This document shows, piece after piece, positions 27,278 to 34,751 of a DNA stretch of 34,751 bases; the stretch's first letter is position 1; every line of letters begins with the position of its first letter. The notes under the pieces are model-generated. The model was not told the DNA's origin. It saw only the letters and a program-made list of their open reading frames with translations, and searched no databases. The DNA lies in NCBI GenBank assembly GCA_002753185.1, contig PDZX01000045.1, positions 1 through 34,751 of the forward strand, written 5' to 3'. Origin of the DNA: Magnetococcales bacterium WMHbin3. GTDB lineage: Bacteria; Pseudomonadota; Magnetococcia; Magnetococcales; Magnetaquicoccaceae. The position numbers and the translations under genes are program-made.

Positions 27278-28644
27278 CCGTCCGCCCCTTGAAAAGCAGC
27301 CAGACCGTAGGCGCGGTCCTGGCGATGCAGGGGATGGCCAACGCCATGCCTTTGCTGCACGGCTCCCAGGGGTGCAGCGCCTTTACCAAGGTATTGTTCG
27401 TCCGGCATTTCCGGGAACCGATCCCCGTGCAGACCACGGCCATGGAGCAGTCCAGCACGATCATGGGCGCGGACGACAACCTGATGGAGGCTCTTGTCAC
27501 ATTGTCGGCCAAAAGTGGCGCGGAAATCATCGGCGTGATCCCAACCGGACTGGCTGCCACCCAGGGCAGTGACATCCGCCGGGTGATCCGTGGATTCCGC
27601 CAGGAGCACCCGCAATGGAACGAGGTATCGATCATCCCCATCGACGCCCCGGATACCACAGGCAGCCTGGAGAGCGGTTTCGCGCTGGCGGTGGCGGCCA
27701 TGATCGAGCAGTTGCCGACTCCAAAGCGTGCGGAAGGGGCATCCCTGGCGCGGGTCAACGTGCTGGTCGGCTCCAGCCTGACACCGGGAGACCTGGAGGA
27801 GTTGCGCGATCTGCTTGGCGCTTTCACCCTGGAAGTGGCGTTTCTGCCCGACATCTCCAATGCCCTGGATGGACACCTGGGGCGGGAGGCACATCGAGCG
27901 GTGACGGGTGGGGGAACTGGCAAGGGCTTTTTCGACGCCTTTGATAAGGCCATGGCCACCCTGGTGATCGGTCGATCGCTCTTCGCGGTGGCGGATGGCC
28001 TGCGCAAGCGATCCGTCATGCCGGTCCTGAGCTTCGAGCACCTGATGGGCCTGGATGCCACCGATGAACTGGTGACCCAACTCTGCTTCATGACCCGGCG
28101 CGCCATTCCAGCGCGCGTGGATCGCTGGCGCCGGCAGATGCTCGACGCCATGCTGGATGCCCATTTTCATCTGGGGGAAAAACGGGTGGCGCTGGCCGGA
28201 GAGCGTGACCTGGTTGCGGGATTCCATGACCTGCTGGCCGAAATGGGCAGCCACGTGGTCGCCGCAGTGATCCCGCACGGCGTGCTGCATCGTCCCGACA
28301 TCTCCGCTGTCGTCGGAGACCTGGATGACCTGGAAACCCTGGCGAATCGCCAAGGAGCCGAATTGTTGATCGGGAATTCCCATCTCGACTCCTCTGCCAG
28401 CAAACTGGGAATTCCATTGCATCTTGCCGGCTATCCCATTTTCGACCGTCTCGGAGAGTTCCGGCGCTGCCGGATCGGTTACCGGGGGGGACGAGACACC
28501 TTGTTTGCCCTGGCCAACCTCATGTTGGCGCGACCACGGCGCATTGTCCCTTATCGGAGCACACTGCGCGCCTGTTTCACCCACTCCGGAGCGATGAACC
28601 ATGACGCAAGGCTGGTATCCAATGGACATTTTGCACACGGATGA
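27262..28644 (+). CDS. nifN: Nitrogenase FeMo-cofactor scaffold protein NifN
   Basis: The product is 460 residues from GTG 27262, with GGAGAAGGA upstream. It is a NifK-like partner of NifE. Diagnostic segments are [49 protein letters not shown] (Cys38), [21 protein letters not shown], the NifN-type [12 protein letters not shown] and [29 protein letters not shown]. The N-terminus is shorter than in Azotobacter NifN. It overlaps nifE upstream and nifX downstream. Confidence 0.96.
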   Translation: MGKPLTVRPLKSSQTVGAVLAMQGMANAMPLLHGSQGCSAFTKVLFVRHFREPIPVQTTAMEQSSTIMGADDNLMEALVTLSAKSGAEIIGVIPTGLAATQGSDIRRVIRGFRQEHPQWNEVSIIPIDAPDTTGSLESGFALAVAAMIEQLPTPKRAEGASLARVNVLVGSSLTPGDLEELRDLLGAFTLEVAFLPDISNALDGHLGREAHRAVTGGGTGKGFFDAFDKAMATLVIGRSLFAVADGLRKRSVMPVLSFEHLMGLDATDELVTQLCFMTRRAIPARVDRWRRQMLDAMLDAHFHLGEKRVALAGERDLVAGFHDLLAEMGSHVVAAVIPHGVLHRPDISAVVGDLDDLETLANRQGAELLIGNSHLDSSASKLGIPLHLAGYPIFDRLGEFRRCRIGYRGGRDTLFALANLMLARPRRIVPYRSTLRACFTHSGAMNHDARLVSNGHFAHG

Positions 28645-29053
28645 CTCGCGTGGAGAAGCGTCCCTGCTGGCGGCCTTCGCCACGCTGGACGGGAAACGGG
28701 TCGATCGACATTTCGGCAGAACGCCGCGTTTCGATCTCCATGTCATCGACAGGGATGGGAGCCGGCTGCTGCGGATCTTGCGCTCCAGGGAGTCGGAAGA
28801 ACATGCCGGACGCATCGCCGAACGTGTCGGCATGCTGGCCGGATGTCAATTGCTGTTTTGCGCTGCCCTGGGGGAATCCGCCGATCGGGCGCTGCGTGGC
28901 GTCGGGATTCTGGCCGTGGTCGTTGCGCCCGGCACGCCGATCCCCACCCTGATCGAAGGGGTGAGGTCACGCAGCCAACTTGGGATGCCACCCCCCAGGG
29001 ACACCGGGGAGGCACGCTTTGCGGCCATGCTGTCCAATGGTTGGGACGGATAA
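28601..29053 (+). CDS. nifX: NifX, FeMo-co/NifB-co carrier protein
   Basis: The product is 150 residues. ATG 28601 overlaps the nifN end by 44 nt; ATG 28622 is an alternative. The NifX fold is shown by LLAAFATLDGKRVDRHFGRTPRFDLHVID, a His-containing cofactor-binding strand like that in the NifB C-terminus, and by CQLLFCAALGESADRAL. It holds NifB-co or VK-cluster intermediates between NifB and NifEN. The place after nifEN and before DUF269 is the standard order. Confidence 0.92.
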   Translation: MTQGWYPMDILHTDDSRGEASLLAAFATLDGKRVDRHFGRTPRFDLHVIDRDGSRLLRILRSRESEEHAGRIAERVGMLAGCQLLFCAALGESADRALRGVGILAVVVAPGTPIPTLIEGVRSRSQLGMPPPRDTGEARFAAMLSNGWDG

Positions 29054-29078
29054 CACTTTTAAAAAAAGGAGTTGTGAA

Positions 29079-29549
29079 ATGGAAAATTGGGATGCGATCC
29101 ACCTGGACGACGCGGAATCCCTGCTGGCCACGGATTTTTTCCAGGAAATTCGTCGGCAGATGTTGGCGCATGGCGGCATTCAGGAAGGCACCTCCATGAC
29201 CAGGATGTTGGAGCCTTTTCTGCTGACTGCGGAGAAACGGCGCGCCATTCCTGTCGTTGGCGATCCTTCTGCGGCCACGCTTGCCCGTCTGCGCTGTTTT
29301 TTCAATGCCATAGCCGTGCTCATCGAAAAGGAGTGCGGCCTGATGGCGCGGCCCGTGATCGAAATGAACGCCGAGGGGTTCGGCACGGTGCTGATCGTGG
29401 TGGGCAAGCTGGTGGCCCTGGAAAGGGTGGTGCGCGATGCGCATCGTTTCGGATTTGCGGACCTTTCCCGCATGAAGCACGACGCGGACCAGTTGCTTTC
29501 GGTAGCCCTGCAACGGATCGGGGCGCATGGTGAGGTGGCGGGAATGTAA
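29079..29549 (+). CDS. NifX-associated protein (DUF269)
   Basis: The product is 156 residues from ATG 29079, with AAAGGAG 7-8 nt upstream; the frame continues upstream inside nifX but without homology. Family segments seen are FFQEIRRQMLAHGG, LEPFLLTAEKRRAIPVVGDPSAATLARLRCFFNAIAVLIEKECGL, EGFGTVLIVVGKLVAL and RDAHRFGFADLSRM. These proteins follow nifX in most proteobacterial nif clusters; their exact biochemical role is not settled. The call rests on both sequence and position. Confidence 0.92.
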   Translation: MENWDAIHLDDAESLLATDFFQEIRRQMLAHGGIQEGTSMTRMLEPFLLTAEKRRAIPVVGDPSAATLARLRCFFNAIAVLIEKECGLMARPVIEMNAEGFGTVLIVVGKLVALERVVRDAHRFGFADLSRMKHDADQLLSVALQRIGAHGEVAGM

Positions 29550-29574
29550 CCGAACAGTCGAGGAGAATCATGCC

Positions 29575-29904
29575 ATGAGCGAAATCTGTTTTACAAGCGT
29601 GACACGCAGCGGCTCCCTCTGGACACCCAATTTCATCGTCAGTCTGGAAGGGCGCCGCTGCATCGGTTGTGGTCGCTGTTTCAAGGTCTGCCCGCGCATG
29701 GTGTTCGACCTGATCGAGCGCGAGTCGGTGAGTGGCGCCTCCGGCGAGGAGTCGGAAGAAGATTGGGAGGTGGACGGCTTCGCCGATGAACCGCACATGG
29801 TGATGATCATCAAGGATGCCGGCGATTGCATCGGATGTGCCGCCTGCTCCCGCGTCTGTCCGAAGCGGTGCCATCACCATGCCCCCATGCCCATGGCCGC
29901 CTAG
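29575..29904 (+). CDS. fdxB: Nif-specific 2[4Fe-4S] ferredoxin III (FdxB type)
   Basis: The product is 109 residues from ATG 29575, with AGGAG 8-9 nt upstream. Two cluster motifs are C-x2-C-x2-C-x3-C (Cys29, 32, 35, 39: CIGCGRCFKVC) and Cys85, 88, 91, 95 (CIGCAACSRVC). An acidic loop between them (GEESEEDWEVDGFADEP) is typical of ferredoxin III. It probably supplies electrons for cofactor assembly or nitrogenase. The C-terminus is His-rich (KRCHHHAPMPMAA). Confidence 0.92.
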   Translation: MSEICFTSVTRSGSLWTPNFIVSLEGRRCIGCGRCFKVCPRMVFDLIERESVSGASGEESEEDWEVDGFADEPHMVMIIKDAGDCIGCAACSRVCPKRCHHHAPMPMAA

Positions 29905-29918
29905 CCGAAGGAGGCATC

Positions 29919-31046
29919 ATGTCCGCGCCACGGGTGATCATCGATGACACCACCTTGCGGGATGGTGAGCAAAGCGCCGGCGTCTCCTTCACGCTGGAGG
30001 AGCGCTTGACCATCGCCGCGACCCTTGACGCCATGGGGGTGCCGGAGTTGGAGATCGGCATTCCCGCCATGGGGGAAGAGGAACGGGAGGAGATTCGGGA
30101 GGTGGCCGCTCTCGGTCTGAAGGCGCATCTGTTGGTCTGGTGCCGCATGCGTCCGGAAGAGATCAGGCTGTGCCGTGACTTGGGGGTGGGGATGGTGGAT
30201 CTGTCCATTCCGGTATCGGATCAGCAGATTCGTCATAAGCTGGGATGCGACCGGGAGTGGATTCTGGCGCGCATCGACGCATGCGTGCCCATGGCGCGTG
30301 AGGCGGGGCTTATGGTCTGCGTCGGCGGCGAGGACGCCTCGCGGGCTGCGCCCGATTTTCTGCTGACCGTGGCGGAACGGGCACAACGGGCGGGTGCGCA
30401 ACGCTTCCGCTTTGCCGATACACTGGGGATCATGGATCCCTTCGCGCTCCACGACATCATGGGGCGTTTGCGGCGCGCGGTGGATCTGGAGTTGGAGATG
30501 CATGCCCACGATGATTTGGGTCTTGCCACGGCCAACACCCTGGCTGCGGTACGTGCCGGGGCCACCCATGTCAACACCACGGTCAATGGACTTGGGGAAC
30601 GGGCCGGCAACGCCCCATTGGAGGAGGTGGTGGCGGCGCTGACCCGTCTGCATGGGATCGGCACGGGCATTGATCTGACCCGGTTTCCAGTGGTGTCGCG
30701 TCTCGTGGAACAAGCCTCCGGCATGCGGCTGTCGCCACAAAAGAGCGTGGTGGGCGAGCGGGTTTTCTCGCATGAGGCGGGCATTCATGTGGACGGGTTG
30801 CTCAAGGATCCGCTCAACTATCAGGGGATCGATCCGCGCAGCGTGGGTCGGGAGCATCGTCTTGTGTTGGGCAAGCATTCGGGTCGTCACGGCATCCGCC
30901 GGGTGTACGCCGAGCTTGGCATTGCCATCACGGAGCAAGAAGCGGAACGGATTCGCGGTGGTTTGCGCAGGTTTGCGTATCGCCACAAGCGCATACCGGC
31001 GCCGGAGGATCTGAAGCAACTCTACGATGCGCTTAGCCACGCATAG
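29919..31046 (+). CDS. nifV: Homocitrate synthase
   Basis: The product is 375 residues from ATG 29919, with AAGGAGG about 5 nt upstream. It condenses acetyl-CoA and 2-oxoglutarate to homocitrate, the organic ligand of FeMo-co. Signature segments are IIDDTTLRDGEQSAGVSF (residues 7-24, catalytic/metal Asp), HAHDDLGLATANTLAAVRAGATHVNTTVNGLGERAGNAPLEEVV (the metal-binding HAHDDLG and the second family signature) and SVVGERVFSHEAGIHVDGLLKDP. It lacks the regulatory C-terminal domain of leucine-pathway isopropylmalate synthases, fitting NifV. It is the last gene of the nifE operon and converges on nifA with a 10-nt gap. Confidence 0.95.
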   Translation: MSAPRVIIDDTTLRDGEQSAGVSFTLEERLTIAATLDAMGVPELEIGIPAMGEEEREEIREVAALGLKAHLLVWCRMRPEEIRLCRDLGVGMVDLSIPVSDQQIRHKLGCDREWILARIDACVPMAREAGLMVCVGGEDASRAAPDFLLTVAERAQRAGAQRFRFADTLGIMDPFALHDIMGRLRRAVDLELEMHAHDDLGLATANTLAAVRAGATHVNTTVNGLGERAGNAPLEEVVAALTRLHGIGTGIDLTRFPVVSRLVEQASGMRLSPQKSVVGERVFSHEAGIHVDGLLKDPLNYQGIDPRSVGREHRLVLGKHSGRHGIRRVYAELGIAITEQEAERIRGGLRRFAYRHKRIPAPEDLKQLYDALSHA

Positions 31047-31056
31047 GGGCACGTTT

Positions 31057-32637
<1,581 letters not shown>

Positions 32638-32715
32638 TGGATGCTCCCATCGCCATGCGGCTTTACGTGCCATTACCAAGTGGTGAGGCAACACATTGAA
32701 TATGTTTGTAAGTAA

Positions 32716-32731
32716 AGCAACCCCCAGGCCA
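32716..32731 (-). promoter_or_regulatory. Sigma-54-like promoter of nifA
   Basis: Read on the minus strand the site is TGGCCTGGGGGTTGCT. It has GG-N10-GC spacing, a perfect -12 box (TTGCT) and a -24 box matching 4 of 6. It lies about 80 bp upstream of ATG 32637. No TGT-N10-ACA was found in the 240 bp beyond it. Confidence 0.6.
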
Positions 32732-32797
32732 TATAAATTTTTAATATAAAACAATTAATTGTCTTATTGTTGTTATGTATGAGTCGGTGCAGGTGTT

Positions 32798-32848
32798 TAT
32801 TTTTTAATCATCAGCGATCTCTTTTTGATCGTTCGTGATTAAAAAATA
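32798..32848. repeat. 51-bp interrupted palindrome upstream of nifA
   Basis: Perfect 13-bp arms (TATTTTTTAATCA and its complement TGATTAAAAAATA) surround 4-nt symmetric bulges and an inner CGATC/GATCG stem with a 7-nt loop. It lies in the AT-rich gap (32732-32969) between the nifA promoter and the insertion sequence, which otherwise shows no gene. It may be a terminator in either direction or a regulator-binding site. Confidence 0.6.
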
Positions 32849-33035
32849 TGCAACGATTGGTCGCCACGAACCATCCCAGACATCAGAATGGCAATTCCCA
32901 AACGTCGGTGTCCGATCCAATGGTGCTTGGTTAAGAGAATTCTTTTCTGTTTCAATTGAATATGACATATGTGTTGGTTTAGCTGGACATGGAGTTTTTG
33001 ATAAAATCTGTTAGCTACAGGTTGCCTCAACCATT

Positions 33036-33054
33036 GCGGGGACTCTGTCCCCGC
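33036..33054. repeat. Perfect 8-bp hairpin in the IS left end
   Basis: GCGGGGAC-TCT-GTCCCCGC is a perfect 8-bp stem with a 3-nt loop, followed on the + strand by ACCCCTGGGATTTTT. It lies just past the OrfB stop and recurs identically at 34661-34679. It may shield the transposase genes from outside transcription or end their mRNA. Confidence 0.6.
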
Positions 33055-33204
33055 ACCCCTGGGATTTTTCGCTTTTTTGGCCAAAGCAGGAGGGAAAAGC
33101 AGAACCGGGAAGCCTTTCGACTGCCCAGTTCCTGTTTCGGCCCCTGAACGGCGCTCGGGTTGCGTCCCCGCATTGCCCTATCCTCCGTCAGGCTGAAAGC
33201 AAGT

Positions 33205-34155
33205 TTATACTGTTTCTGTCGGCATTTTCAGTACTTTTCTGGATTCAGTCCTGGCCAGGTTGCGACGCTGTATTCTGCGCGTTCGTGCTGCCTCCAATTT
33301 CTGGTTCCTGGCCTCCTGAACTTCCGTGTGCCGACCTGCAAGGCGATCCGCTGGCGTCACGTATCCGATGGCAGAATGCAGGCGCACCGTATTGTAATGC
33401 TCGACATATTGTCCAACGATCCGCAGGGCGTCTTCCAGTGTCAATGGCGTCTGCGGACGAATGCACTCCGACTTGATCGTTCCATGCCAGCGCTCGATTT
33501 TCCCGTTGCTCTGCGGATAGTACGGTGACGTTCGCACATGTGTCATGCCAGACAATCGGATAAACTCCTTGAAATCCCTCGCAATAAATTGAGGGCCATT
33601 GTCCGAGATGATCCGAGGGCGCGCTTCGGGGAACTTTTCGTGCGCCCTTTGCATGATGGTCCCTACATCCCGTTCCGTCATCGCCTCACGGATTTCCCAA
33701 TGCACCATGAACCGACTGCACCCATCCAAGACGCCGCACAGATAGTAGAACGTCCCGTGTATATTGACATACGAGACATCTGTGTGCCAGTGCTCATGTG
33801 GTTGGAGAGGTTGCACGAAGCCCGTTCCCTTCTTGTTTGGTTCCGTGATGCGCTGGCCGATCAGACCGGCCTTCTTGAGCACCCGGTAGACACTGGACGG
33901 ACTCACCGCCACAATGTCATCATCGATCATCATGAACGCAATACGTCGATATCCTTCCAGCCGATGTTGACCATAAAACTCAATAATTGCAAGCCGTTCC
34001 CATTCTTCCAGCCAAAAATCCCGGGGAATTTTGCCATTATGCTCATTGCCACGCCCATACCTCTTCCGCCAGTCGTAGAACGTGCTCTCTGGCAATCCAA
34101 GCCACCCGTACAAAATGACCGCCGACATTGCTGTTCGATCTGACCAATATTTCAC
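33205..34155 (-). CDS. IS3-family transposase OrfB (DDE integrase core)
   Basis: From GTG 34155 the product is 316 residues. It has an HTH-like N-terminal part and the rve-type catalytic core with HTDVSY (Asp126), ISDNGPQF (Asp185) and NGKIERWHGT (Glu221), the D-D(35)E spacing typical of the IS3 family. NTVRLHSAIGYVTPAD is the usual C-terminal family phrase. The frame stays open upstream of GTG and joins OrfA through a -1 shift at 34220-34227, so the active enzyme is probably the OrfAB fusion. The catalytic triad is intact, so it looks functional. Confidence 0.92.
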   Translation of the reverse strand: MKYWSDRTAMSAVILYGWLGLPESTFYDWRKRYGRGNEHNGKIPRDFWLEEWERLAIIEFYGQHRLEGYRRIAFMMIDDDIVAVSPSSVYRVLKKAGLIGQRITEPNKKGTGFVQPLQPHEHWHTDVSYVNIHGTFYYLCGVLDGCSRFMVHWEIREAMTERDVGTIMQRAHEKFPEARPRIISDNGPQFIARDFKEFIRLSGMTHVRTSPYYPQSNGKIERWHGTIKSECIRPQTPLTLEDALRIVGQYVEHYNTVRLHSAIGYVTPADRLAGRHTEVQEARNQKLEAARTRRIQRRNLARTESRKVLKMPTETV

Positions 34156-34202
34156 ATAATCAACAATTTGGTCTCGAACATTATGGGGGACCCAGATGCC
34201 GG

Positions 34203-34520
34203 TCAGAGTCCCCCATTCCTTTTTTTTAAGGCAACGTGCTCCTGCATCAATTCGGCAATCACTTCGTTCTTGGCCGTCAATTGCTTTTCCATCTCTGCAA
34301 TCCGCCTATCACGAGATAGTAGTTGACTTTTGGTTTCGGAAGTCCCTTTGAATGCCAATATACCGTTTTCAAAAAATTCTTTCTGCCAACGGTAAAACAT
34401 GGTTGGATGCATACTGTGCTGGTCACACAAATCCGATATGGGGGTCTTCTCCAGCAAATGCATCCTCAAAATGGCCACCTTCTCTTCAGCCGTGTAGTGT
34501 TTTCGGGTCTTCTTTTCCAT
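34203..34520 (-). CDS. IS3-family transposase OrfA (HTH, leucine-zipper-like)
   Basis: The product is 105 residues from ATG 34520, which has GGAG 6 nt upstream; ATG 34532 would add four residues. The N-terminal helix-turn-helix (KHYTAEEKVAILRMHLLEK ... MHPTMFYRWQKEFFENG) would bind the terminal repeats. The C-terminal part is a coiled coil (SRDRRIAEMEKQLTAKNEVIAELMQEHVAL) for multimerisation. It ends just after the slippery run, as usual for IS3 OrfA. Confidence 0.88.
   Translation of the reverse strand: MEKKTRKHYTAEEKVAILRMHLLEKTPISDLCDQHSMHPTMFYRWQKEFFENGILAFKGTSETKSQLLSRDRRIAEMEKQLTAKNEVIAELMQEHVALKKRNGGL
34220..34227 (-). other. Programmed -1 frameshift site (A8 slippery run)
   Basis: On the coding strand, TTA followed by AAAAAAAA then GG lies near the OrfA end. 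A -1 shift here converts the OrfA reading (KKRNGGL-stop) into KKEWGTLTGIWVPHNVRDQ, which reads without a stop into OrfB. This is the known IS3-family way to make OrfAB transposase. Confidence 0.75.
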
Positions 34521-34594
34521 CGCGTTCTCCATGTCAGTTCAGTTGGAGCTAACGCAATCTTATCAAATCTCCATGTCGAAGAGAAGCAATACAC

Positions 34595-34751
34595 TGTATT
34601 GGTTCAGCGGGACATGGAGTTTTTGATAAGATCTGTTAGCTACAGGTTGCCTCAACCATTGCGGGGACTCTGTCCCCGCACCCCTGGGATTTTTCGCTTT
34701 TTTGGCCAAAGCAGGAGGGAAAAGCAGAACCGGGAAGCCTTTCGACTGCCC
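34595..34751 (-). mobile_element. Left end of a second, tandem IS copy (cut by window edge)
   Basis: Starting TGTATTGGTTCAGCGGGAC, this stretch repeats the left end of the first element (32970-33126). It differs at 4 positions in the outer 35 bp and at none in the following 120 or so. It begins one base (C) after the right end of the first element. The rest is outside the window, so a complete second copy, a remnant, or an assembly artefact are all possible. Confidence 0.65.

Larger units (their letters stand above)
32970..34593 (-). mobile_element. IS3-family insertion sequence, apparently complete (1624 bp)
   Basis: Imperfect terminal inverted repeats begin TGTGTTGGTTTAGC on the left (32970) and TGTATTGCTTCTCTTC on the right (34593 read inward). 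Both continue into GACATGGAG, then T-rich GATAA-AT and GTTAGCT, giving about 45 bp of matched ends with 5'-TG as expected for this family. Inside are OrfA and OrfB on the minus strand with an A8 slippery run at the junction. The 235 bp between the OrfB stop and the left end is non-coding and holds a strong hairpin. A target duplication cannot be judged because a second left end starts one base after the right end. Confidence 0.75.

Noticed and set aside
32839..33084. An 81-codon minus-strand frame starting MAKKAKNPRG
   Set aside because: It crosses the IS left end and the hairpin, so it would be made of repeat and spacer sequence. Such frames appear wherever this repeat lies and no domain is visible.

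Overview
The window is a GC-rich proteobacterial chromosome segment with three parts: a surface-protein secretion island (about 1-16500, all on the + strand), a near-complete molybdenum nitrogenase island (about 16630-32730), and an IS3-family insertion sequence at the right edge (about 32970 to the window end). The organism is a diazotroph with post-translational nitrogenase switching (DraT/DraG and an ADP-ribosylatable Arg in NifH). The nif proteins are proteobacterial in type, with an Azotobacter-like nifHDKTY order. A Magnetococcales-like or other deep-branching proteobacterial host is possible, but the sequence alone cannot fix the genus.

Region 1 (1-16500). The 3' part of a giant repetitive beta-solenoid adhesin-like protein is followed by a tightly packed, partly overlapping series: a DUF3467-like protein, a TolC-like outer-membrane channel, a short HlyD-like adaptor, a fused membrane protein (PqqD-like N-terminus, M50 site-2-protease-like core, lipoyl/HlyD-like C-terminus), a shortened SecA paralogue, and a GAF-TM-HlyD fusion. 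No ABC exporter and no TpsB partner is seen. I read the set as a candidate dedicated export machine for the giant protein, powered by a SecA-like ATPase and exiting through TolC. This is the most novel-looking element of the window.

Region 2 (16630-32730). Minus strand: nifH-nifD-nifK-nifT-nifY from a sigma-54-type promoter. Plus strand, divergent from nifH: draT. Minus strand: nifB-fdxN-nifQ-draG, with draG running tail-to-tail into draT and overlapping it. Plus strand, divergent from nifB: nifE-nifN-nifX-DUF269-fdxB-nifV. Minus strand: nifA with its own sigma-54-like promoter. Together these encode the two nitrogenase components (HDK), the FeMo-co pathway (B, E, N, X, Y, Q, V, with ferredoxins), the activator (NifA) and the reversible inactivation pair (DraT/DraG). 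The nifB/nifE intergenic region holds two divergent -24/-12 promoters, three NifA-UAS-like motifs and a consensus IHF site.

Region 3 (32730-34751). An AT-rich spacer with a 51-bp interrupted palindrome is followed by a complete IS3-family element (OrfA and OrfB linked by an A8 slippery run). One base beyond its right end begins what looks like the left end of a second copy of the same element in tandem, cut by the window edge. No tRNA, rRNA or CRISPR array was recognised.
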